40,011 bases of DNA, taken from contig CAMKMD010000039.1 of the NCBI GenBank assembly GCA_946413815.1, forward strand, positions 1 to 40,011, given 5' to 3'. Position 1 is the stretch's first letter, and every line of letters begins with the position of its first letter. Both the position numbers and the translations under genes were made by a program. The notes beneath the pieces were generated by a model. That model saw only the letters and a list, made by a program, of their open reading frames with translations. It was not told where the DNA came from and did not search any database. Shown here piece by piece: positions 34,165 through 40,011 of this stretch. The stretch comes from an uncultured Ruminococcus sp. Its GTDB lineage: Bacteria; Bacillota; Clostridia; Oscillospirales; Ruminococcaceae.

Positions 34165-35547
34165 ATGGCATTTGAAGGACTTTCCGATAAACTCAATAAC
34201 GTGTTCAAAAAACTGAAATCACGGGGCAAGCTCACGGAAAGTGACGTCAAGGAGGCTATGCGTGAGGTAAAGCTCGCCCTCCTCGAGGCTGACGTAAGCT
34301 ACAAGGTAGTAAAGGAATTCGTCGCCAAGGTCTCTGAGCGTGCGGTCGGCGAGGAAGTACTCGCAAGCCTTACTCCCGCTCAGCAGGTAATAAAGATAGT
34401 TAACGACGAGCTCTGCTCACTCATGGGCAACAGCAACGCTCGTATCAACTATGCTTCGAAGCCCCCCACGATCATCATGATGTGCGGACTTCAGGGTTCA
34501 GGTAAGACCACCCACGCAGCCAAGCTCGCAAAGATGCTGAAGAAGGAAGGACACCGTCCCCTGCTCGCAGCTTGCGATATCTACCGTCCGGCGGCTATCA
34601 ACCAGCTGCAGGTAGTAGGACAGAAGGCTGACGTAAAGGTCTTCGAGATGGGACAGACAAATCCCGTGACCATAGCCGGTGAGGCGCTCAAATACGCCAA
34701 GGACTACGGCCACGATATACTTATCATAGATACCGCAGGACGTCTCCACATCGACGAGGCGCTCATGCAGGAGCTCAAGGACATCAAGGAGCTCACCAAC
34801 CCGACCGAGATCATGCTCGTTGTTGATGCCATGACCGGTCAGGACGCCGTAAACGTTGCCAAGGCCTTTGACGAGGCAGTCGGCATCACAGGCGTACTCA
34901 TGTCAAAGCTTGATTCCGATACCAGAGGCGGTGCGGCTCTGTCCGTACTCTCCGTTACCGGAAAGCCCATCAAGTTTGTCGGCATGGGCGAGAAGCTCGA
35001 TGATTTCGAGCCCTTCCACCCTGAGCGTATGGCTTCACGCATTCTCGGCATGGGCGATGTGCTCACTCTTATCGAGAAGGCCGAGAACGTAATGTCACAG
35101 CAGGATGCTGAGAAGCTCACCAAGAAGTTCAAGGAGAACAAGTTCGATATGGACGATCTCCTCGACCAGATGAAGCAGATCAGAAGAATGGGCAGCATGA
35201 AATCCATACTCGGTATGCTCCCCGGCGTAGGCGACAAGATCAAGGATGCCGATGTTGACGAGAGCCAGCTCACACGCATCGAAGCTATCATCACTTCCAT
35301 GACAAAGGCCGAGCGTGCAAAGCCCTCCATCATCAATCCCTCACGCAAGAAGCGTATCGCTGCCGGTTCGGGCACAAAGGTAGAGGATGTCAACAGACTC
35401 CTCAAGCAGTTCGACCAGATGCAGAAGATGATGAAGCAGTTCACCGGAGCCAGCGGCAAGATGAACCTGAGAAAGGCAAGAAAGCAGCTCGCCGGAATGA
35501 ACTTCGACAAGCTTACAGGAAAGGGCGGCGGAAATCTCCCGCTGTAA
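34165..35547 (+). CDS. ffh: Signal recognition particle protein Ffh
   Basis: 460 residues. An N domain (1-90), the G domain with P-loop GLQGSGKTTHAAKLA (about 107), DTAGRLHIDEALMQEL, TKLD-type SKLDSDTRGG and GMGEKLDDFEPFHPERMASRILGMGD, and a Met-rich M domain (about 320-450: MKQIRRMGSMKSILGMLPG, MQKMMKQF) that binds 4.5S/6S-type SRP RNA and signal sequences. AAAGGAGG precedes the ATG. Second gene of the ylxM-ffh-rpsP-khpA cluster. Confidence 0.97.
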   Translation: MAFEGLSDKLNNVFKKLKSRGKLTESDVKEAMREVKLALLEADVSYKVVKEFVAKVSERAVGEEVLASLTPAQQVIKIVNDELCSLMGNSNARINYASKPPTIIMMCGLQGSGKTTHAAKLAKMLKKEGHRPLLAACDIYRPAAINQLQVVGQKADVKVFEMGQTNPVTIAGEALKYAKDYGHDILIIDTAGRLHIDEALMQELKDIKELTNPTEIMLVVDAMTGQDAVNVAKAFDEAVGITGVLMSKLDSDTRGGAALSVLSVTGKPIKFVGMGEKLDDFEPFHPERMASRILGMGDVLTLIEKAENVMSQQDAEKLTKKFKENKFDMDDLLDQMKQIRRMGSMKSILGMLPGVGDKIKDADVDESQLTRIEAIITSMTKAERAKPSIINPSRKKRIAAGSGTKVEDVNRLLKQFDQMQKMMKQFTGASGKMNLRKARKQLAGMNFDKLTGKGGGNLPL

Positions 35548-35560
35548 CAAGGTGACAGAA

Positions 35561-35788
35561 ATGATATACAATACGGTTATGCCTCTGCTCAGGCTCAGGT
35601 ATGAAACACCCTTCGGCGTTATCATGCTTATAGCAGCCGCTATCCTCATGGGAGTTTCAAAGTACATCGCACAGGCAGTAACCTCTGACGAGGAAAAGCA
35701 GGACAGACTGCAGCTGGCGTTATACATCGTCGGCGTAGTAGTTATTATCGCTTCAAAGTTCGTTGATTCGGCTTTGGCTATAGATTAA
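35561..35788 (+). CDS. Small two-helix membrane protein between ffh and rpsP
   Basis: 75 residues, family not recognised. Two hydrophobic segments (about 18-37, [20 protein letters not shown]; and about 52-70, [20 protein letters not shown]) flank an acidic [11 protein letters not shown] loop. I chose the ATG at 35561, with AAGGTG upstream; an in-frame GTG at 35552 is possible. It starts 13 nt after ffh. Its setting suggests a role linked to protein targeting or the membrane, but nothing in the sequence shows this. Confidence 0.55.
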   Translation: MIYNTVMPLLRLRYETPFGVIMLIAAAILMGVSKYIAQAVTSDEEKQDRLQLALYIVGVVVIIASKFVDSALAID

Positions 35789-35853
35789 CAGATCTCATTG
35801 CGGTCTCCCGCCGCTTTGATATACAATCATTATATTTGTTGGAGGTGAATACA

Positions 35854-36096
35854 ATGGCAGTAAAGATCAGACTGAGAAGAATGGGCGCTAAGAAGGCTCC
35901 CTTCTATCGTGTAGTAGTTGCTGATTCCAGATACCCCAGAGACGGTCGTTTCGTTGAGGAGATCGGTTTCTACGATCCTACAAAGGAGCCCTCAGTTGTC
36001 AATATCGACGCAGAGAAGGCTAAGGAGTGGATCGCAAAGGGCGCACAGCCTACAGACACTGTAAAGGTACTTCTCAAGAAGGAGAACATCCTTTAA
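35854..36096 (+). CDS. rpsP: 30S ribosomal protein bS16
   Basis: 80 residues, the normal bS16 length, with [41 protein letters not shown] and [21 protein letters not shown] lies 7 nt ahead of the ATG at 35854; an upstream in-frame TTG at 35836 precedes that site. A possible weak promoter (TTGCGG at 35798, TACAAT at 35822, 18 nt apart) may boost it within the ffh operon. khpA follows. Confidence 0.97.
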   Translation: MAVKIRLRRMGAKKAPFYRVVVADSRYPRDGRFVEEIGFYDPTKEPSVVNIDAEKAKEWIAKGAQPTDTVKVLLKKENIL

Positions 36097-36183
36097 TCCA
36101 CACCACCTTATGGCATATACGGCGGAGGAGGAGACAGCAAGTCTCAGCCTCTGTTCCGGATAGCCGCATCTATGGAGATTACT

Positions 36184-36417
36184 ATGAAAGATTTACTTTA
36201 TGCTATCGCAGCAGGACTCGTTGAGGACAAAACTGCTATAAAGATCGTAGAGGATGAGCCGGATGCAGAGGGCGTTATCGTTTTCCATCTCTCCGTTGCT
36301 CCCGACGATATGGGCCGTGTTATCGGCAAACAGGGCAGGATAGCAAAGGCGCTCAGAACTATCATGAGAGCCGGTGCTGCAAAGAAGGATCTCAAGGTCT
36401 CTGTTACCATAGAATAA
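36184..36417 (+). CDS. khpA: KH-domain RNA-binding protein KhpA
   Basis: 77 residues, a single KH domain with the GxxG loop in GRVIGKQGRIAKALRTIMRA. KhpA (YlqC) binds RNA, often as a heterodimer with KhpB/Jag, and in Gram-positives influences cell elongation and translation. I chose the ATG at 36184 because GGAG is 6 nt upstream; the ATG at 36172 lacks a site. Follows rpsP as in other Firmicutes and is followed by a terminator. Confidence 0.93.
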   Translation: MKDLLYAIAAGLVEDKTAIKIVEDEPDAEGVIVFHLSVAPDDMGRVIGKQGRIAKALRTIMRAGAAKKDLKVSVTIE

Positions 36418-36432
36418 CGCCTATATTAAAAC

Positions 36433-36465
36433 ACCGCCGGGGCTCTCTCCGGCGGTTCGTTTTTT
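36433..36465 (+). terminator. Intrinsic terminator of the ylxM-ffh-rpsP-khpA operon
   Basis: ACCGCCGG (36433-36440) pairs with CCGGCGGT (36449-36456) around an 8-nt loop, followed by TCGTTTTTTC. Confidence 0.85.
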
Positions 36466-36491
36466 CACCGGATACAGGAAAGGAAAGGGCT

Positions 36492-36974
36492 ATGCTGAAG
36501 AAGATACTCAGCGGCGGGACCTGCGCTAAGTGCAGGCTCTGCTGCGTTTTTGACAGATACGATATCTGGGAGACCCCCGTATTCACTGAGGAGCTGCGTG
36601 AGCGCATCTCTCAGGCAAGGCCGGAGGTACGCTTCATCCCGAAGGACGGCGGATATATCCTCCGGGCAGAGGAATTCGACGAGGACCAGTTCTTCCGCTG
36701 CCCTGCGCTGACGGATACCGGCTGTATGCTGGGTGATGACAAGCCCTTCGACTGCCGGATATGGCCTTACCGTATAATGAACGTGGGCGGAAGACGTGCC
36801 ATAACCATAGCCTCTATCTGCGAGGAGATGTACAACCGTCCCCTCTCTCAGCTCACGGAATTCCTTAAAGAGGGGCTCGCTGAGACCATATTCGCCTACG
36901 CAGACGAGCACCCGGAAATAATAAAGCCCTACTACGAGGGGTATCCGGTGCTGATGTTCGAGGCGGAGGGATAA
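36492..36974 (+). CDS. YkgJ-like cysteine cluster protein
   Basis: 160 residues, no signal or membrane segment. The conserved Cys set of the YkgJ / zinc-or-iron-chelating family is present: GTCAKCRLCC near the N-terminus, then FRCPAL, TGCML and PFDCRIWPY in the middle, and SICEE further on. The family is presumed to bind metal or an Fe-S cluster; its substrate is unknown. GGAAAGG precedes the ATG. It stands alone between the khpA terminator and the polysaccharide operon. Confidence 0.78.
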   Translation: MLKKILSGGTCAKCRLCCVFDRYDIWETPVFTEELRERISQARPEVRFIPKDGGYILRAEEFDEDQFFRCPALTDTGCMLGDDKPFDCRIWPYRIMNVGGRRAITIASICEEMYNRPLSQLTEFLKEGLAETIFAYADEHPEIIKPYYEGYPVLMFEAEG

Positions 36975-37011
36975 CTATAGCCGGGGAGCAGAATGCTCTC
37001 CCGGCCGGACG

Positions 37012-37047
37012 GGCACTATTGACATAAGTGCCGGTATTTGGTATAAT
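37012..37047 (+). promoter_or_regulatory. Consensus promoter of the polysaccharide operon with a -35 inverted repeat
   Basis: TTGACA (37019-37024), exactly 17 nt, TATAAT (37042-37047), with an extended TGG. An inverted repeat GGCACT-N9-AGTGCC (37012-37032) contains the -35 box, so a repressor site is plausible. Confidence 0.8.
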
Positions 37048-37090
37048 CAAAGTTATACCGCACTATCCGCCAAACTCACGAAGGAGACAT

Positions 37091-38485
37091 ATGACAAGCA
37101 AGAAAGATAAATACAAGCGCTTTATCACCTTCCTCTCCGCTTTGCTCCTGCTCGGAGTGCTGACAGGTGTATTCGCCTATATATGGTACAGGTACTACAG
37201 CGATACCATCGTCCTCCCCTATTACCGCCGAGGAAACTGGGTGCTGATAGGCATATACTGTATCATCACAGCCCTGTTCTTCAAAGCCTACGGAGGCTTC
37301 AAGCTGGGCTATCTAAAAAAGACTGATATGCTGTACTCGCAGCTGCTTTCGATGCTTTGCGTGAACGTCATTTCCTACTTCATGGTCAGCCTCATCGGAC
37401 GTAAATTCATGGCTGTATCACCGTTCCTTGCAATGACAGGCATCGACCTTCTCTTCATAACCATCTGGACAATATGTATGGGCAGGCTGATATTCATAAT
37501 CTACCCGCCCCGCAGGCTCGTCATAATCTACGGCAGTCAGCAGGCCGCCGCACTGGTAATGAAAATGAGCCAGCGAGTTGACAAGTACATGATATGCGAG
37601 TCAGTGAGCGTGACCGAACCACCCGAGGTCATAAGAGAGCACATACTCCGCTACGAGGGCGTTATAATCTGCGATATCCCCGCTGAGGAACGAAACGACT
37701 GCCTGAAATTCTGCTTCGAACATTCCGTCAGAGCGTATATCGCGCCGAAAATATCCGATATTATCGTAAGAGGTGCAGACGACATCCGTCTCTTCGATAC
37801 CCCTCTGCTGCTCTGCCGCAACTACGGTCTTGATTTCGAGCAGCAGCTCCTGAAGCGTGCCTTCGATATCGTATTCTCAGCCGTGCTCCTCCTGCTGGTA
37901 TCACCCCTTATGCTGATGATAGCCGCTGCAATAAAGCTCGGCGACGGAGGCCCTGTTTTCTTCCGTCAGAAGCGCCTTACCCTTAACGGCAAGGTCTTTG
38001 ATGTATACAAGTTCCGCAGCATGATAGTCAATGCGGAGGCAGGCTCCGGCCCGCAGCTCGCAGAGAAGGACGACCCCCGCATAACCCCCGTGGGACGCTT
38101 TCTGAGAAAGACGAGGCTTGACGAGCTTCCGCAGCTGCTGAACATACTCAAGGGCGATATGTCCGTAGTCGGACCGAGACCGGAGCGTCCGGAGCTGACT
38201 GAGGAATACAAGAAGGAAATGCCGGAATTCGGCTTCCGTCTCAAGGTCAAGGCAGGCCTTACGGGCTATGCACAGGTGACCGGCGCCTATGATACCACTC
38301 CCTACGACAAACTGAAGATGGATCTTATGTACATCGAGAGGTATTCCTTCCGCATGGATATACAGATCATTCTTATGACCATAAAAACCATGTTCTTCCC
38401 CGGCGCGGCGGGCTCGGAGTCCGCTTCCATACATCTGCCCGGCGGCGAGAACGGAAACGAGGATAAGCATGAGCAAGACAAATAA
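37091..38485 (+). CDS. Polyprenyl-phosphate sugar-1-phosphate transferase
   Basis: 464 residues. Four to five transmembrane helices (about 12-145), a cytoplasmic Rossmann-like central region (about 155-255, VIIYGSQQAAALVMKMS), a last hydrophobic segment before the catalytic domain (about 265-290), and the bacterial sugar transferase domain (PF02397) with VFFRQKRL, FDVYKFRSM, RKTRLDELPQLLNILKGDMS and VGPRPERPE. It starts a repeat unit on undecaprenyl phosphate; glucose-, galactose- or GlcNAc-type sugars cannot be told apart. The ATG at 37091 has AAGGAG upstream; the open frame begins at 37028 without a site and overlaps the promoter. Overlaps manC by 17 nt. Confidence 0.9.
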   Translation: MTSKKDKYKRFITFLSALLLLGVLTGVFAYIWYRYYSDTIVLPYYRRGNWVLIGIYCIITALFFKAYGGFKLGYLKKTDMLYSQLLSMLCVNVISYFMVSLIGRKFMAVSPFLAMTGIDLLFITIWTICMGRLIFIIYPPRRLVIIYGSQQAAALVMKMSQRVDKYMICESVSVTEPPEVIREHILRYEGVIICDIPAEERNDCLKFCFEHSVRAYIAPKISDIIVRGADDIRLFDTPLLLCRNYGLDFEQQLLKRAFDIVFSAVLLLLVSPLMLMIAAAIKLGDGGPVFFRQKRLTLNGKVFDVYKFRSMIVNAEAGSGPQLAEKDDPRITPVGRFLRKTRLDELPQLLNILKGDMSVVGPRPERPELTEEYKKEMPEFGFRLKVKAGLTGYAQVTGAYDTTPYDKLKMDLMYIERYSFRMDIQIILMTIKTMFFPGAAGSESASIHLPGGENGNEDKHEQDK

Positions 38486-39545
38486 GATATGCGCAGTCAT
38501 CATGGCCGGCGGAAAGGGCGAGCGTTTCTGGCCCAAGAGCAGGAGCAGCTGCCCCAAGCAGTTCCTGTCCCTGACCTCTGACGGCGAGACCATGATACAA
38601 AAGACAGTGAACCGTCTCCGTCCGCTGGTAAAGCCCGAGGATGTGTTCATCGTCACCAATGCCGCCTATACAGACCTGGTCATTGACCAGCTGCCGGAGA
38701 TACCCCGTGAGAACATACTCGCAGAGCCATGTGCAAGGAACACTGCTCCCTGCATTGCCTTTGCTGCATCCGTGATAAAGCAGAGGGACGAGGATGCTGT
38801 TATGCTGGTGCTGCCCTCCGACCATCTCATCGGCTATGAGGACATCTACATCAGCACACTGAAAAAGGCCATAAAAGCCGCAAACTCCGGCAATAACCTT
38901 ATCACCATAGGCATCACCCCCACCTACCCCGAGACAGGCTACGGCTATATCAACTTCGGCGCTGAATCCGGAGACGTGTACGAAGTCGAGCGCTTCGTGG
39001 AGAAGCCCGACCTCAAGACGGCCAAGAGCTACCTCTCCTCGGGAAAGTATCTCTGGAACAGCGGTATGTTCGTATGGAAGGTATCCACCATACTCGCCGA
39101 GATGGAGCGCTTCATGCCTGATATATACGCCGGTGCGGAGCGCATCGGACAGGCCTGGAACACACCTGAGTTCACAGACGTACTGGTGAAGGAGTTCTAC
39201 TCCTTCCGCAGTGAATCCGTGGACTTCGGCATCATGGAAAAGGCAGACAGCATATTCACCATACCCGGCAGCTTCGGCTGGGACGATGTGGGCAGCTGGC
39301 TCGCAGTTGAGCGCATAAACGAGACCGATATAGACGGCAACTACCTCTCGGGAGACGTTATATCCATCGGCTCGAAGCATACCACCGTATGCGGCAGGGA
39401 CAAACTCATAGCCGCAGTAGGTCTGGAGGATATCATCATCGTTGACACCGACGACGCACTGATGGTATGCTCCAAGAAGAACACCCAGGACGTAAAGAAG
39501 GTCATCGCAGAACTGCGTGAGCGCAGACGTGAAGAACTTATATAA
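38469..39545 (+). CDS. manC: Mannose-1-phosphate guanylyltransferase
   Basis: 358 residues. The nucleotidyltransferase signature AGGKGERFWPKSR at the N-terminus, AEPCARNTAPCI, LPSDHLI and VEKPDLKTA identify a ManC/ManA-type GDP-mannose pyrophosphorylase domain. There is no C-terminal isomerase domain, so it is the single-function form. Makes GDP-mannose for gmd just downstream. GAGGA precedes the ATG, which overlaps the sugar transferase gene by 17 nt. Confidence 0.92.
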   Translation: MSKTNKICAVIMAGGKGERFWPKSRSSCPKQFLSLTSDGETMIQKTVNRLRPLVKPEDVFIVTNAAYTDLVIDQLPEIPRENILAEPCARNTAPCIAFAASVIKQRDEDAVMLVLPSDHLIGYEDIYISTLKKAIKAANSGNNLITIGITPTYPETGYGYINFGAESGDVYEVERFVEKPDLKTAKSYLSSGKYLWNSGMFVWKVSTILAEMERFMPDIYAGAERIGQAWNTPEFTDVLVKEFYSFRSESVDFGIMEKADSIFTIPGSFGWDDVGSWLAVERINETDIDGNYLSGDVISIGSKHTTVCGRDKLIAAVGLEDIIIVDTDDALMVCSKKNTQDVKKVIAELRERRREELI

Positions 39546-39574
39546 ACACAGACAACAAAAAGGAGTAATAAACC

Positions 39575-40011
39575 ATGAAGAACGCACTTATCACAGGAAT
39601 CACCGGTCAGGACGGCTCTTACCTTGCAGAGCTGCTCCTTGAGAAGGGATACAACGTTTACGGCATCTGGAGAAGAAAGGCCACTGCCGATTACGGCAAT
39701 ATCGCCCACCTCAAAGATAAGGTGACTCTCATCTACGCAGATATGACAGACCCCGTATCACTTATCTCCGCAATGCGCATCTCACAGGCTGATGAGGTTT
39801 ACAACCTTGCCGCCCAGTCATTTGTAGCTACAAGCTGGGATACTCCCCTCGGCACAGCAGATATAGACGCTGTAGGCGTTACCAATATGCTCGAGGCTAT
39901 CCGCATAGTAAAGCCCGAGGCTCGCTTCTATCAGGCATCCACCTCCGAGATGTTCGGTCTCGTTCAGGAGATCCCCCAGAAGGAGACTACTCCCTTCTAC
40001 CCCAGAAGCCC
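39575..40011 (+). CDS. gmd: GDP-mannose 4,6-dehydratase, 5' part (runs off the window)
   Basis: Open frame of 145 codons from ATG 39575 to the window end, with no stop. The NAD(P)-binding start [35 protein letters not shown] and [15 protein letters not shown] are diagnostic of Gmd, which turns GDP-mannose into GDP-4-keto-6-deoxymannose, the precursor of GDP-fucose, rhamnose-like or perosamine sugars. The canonical HRRSSSFN stretch reads [12 protein letters not shown] here, a variation seen in the SDR loop that binds cofactor phosphate. AAGGAG lies upstream, 30 nt after manC. Confidence 0.93.
   Translation, partial: MKNALITGITGQDGSYLAELLLEKGYNVYGIWRRKATADYGNIAHLKDKVTLIYADMTDPVSLISAMRISQADEVYNLAAQSFVATSWDTPLGTADIDAVGVTNMLEAIRIVKPEARFYQASTSEMFGLVQEIPQKETTPFYPRS

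Noticed and set aside
38373..39587. 404-codon minus-strand open frame
   Set aside because: Antisense shadow of manC and the sugar transferase.

Overview
The window looks like chromosomal DNA of a cellulolytic Gram-positive gut bacterium of the Ruminococcus / Oscillospiraceae type. The basis is two secreted GH5 cellulases that end in type I-like dockerins, one carrying a PTEA/PTEK linker of the Ruminococcus kind; a lipoprotein with a cohesin-like module; strong AGGAGG ribosome binding sites; sigma-A style promoters; a CIRCE element; and Firmicutes gene neighbourhoods (ecfA1-ecfA2-ecfT-truA, ylxM-ffh-rpsP-khpA). Species assignment is inference. I saw no tRNA, rRNA, phage, transposase or CRISPR array.

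Layout. 154-17708 is one long minus-strand block of 17 tightly packed genes, probably read from the promoter at 17783-17812: ruvC, ruvA, an SseB-like gene, ruvB, a C39-like hypothetical, a GlmM-like gene with altered catalytic loops, a SAM methyltransferase, a DUF6440 protein, ecfA1, ecfA2, ecfT, yfhO-like, truA, a DUF5711-like protein, a CvpA-like protein, clpE and the cohesin lipoprotein. 17922-29918 is on the plus strand: pheA-metH and a small membrane protein, an orphan solute-binding lipoprotein, a GH5-dockerin cellulase, a DUF3592-like protein, a highly expressed-looking 80-residue protein, a YitT-family protein and htpG under CIRCE. 30357-33592 is minus: a second GH5-dockerin cellulase and a DUF421/DUF4363 pair. 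33788 to the end is plus: ylxM-ffh-small membrane protein-rpsP-khpA, a YkgJ-like cysteine-cluster protein, and the start of a polysaccharide operon (polyprenyl phosphate sugar transferase, manC, gmd cut by the window end).

How they work together. The dockerin cellulases and the cohesin lipoprotein fit a cell-surface cellulosome, with the lipoprotein as a possible membrane anchor. The ruv genes process recombination junctions. The ECF module energises vitamin or metal uptake by S-components encoded elsewhere. The last three genes feed a GDP-mannose-derived sugar into a surface glycan. HtpG and ClpE are protein quality-control genes.

Most interesting points: (1) a GlmM homologue with an intact reading frame whose phosphoserine-loop flank, metal loop, sugar loop and phosphate loop all depart from consensus; (2) a 158-nt out-of-frame overlap of yfhO-like and truA; (3) a dispersed repeat (core AGCTTGTCAAAAAAG) that directly follows the terminator hairpins of three unrelated genes; (4) the cohesin lipoprotein co-transcribed with clpE; (5) inverted or direct repeats at the cellulase and polysaccharide promoters; (6) a small abundant-looking leader-like protein. 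No wholly new multi-gene system is proven; these are leads.
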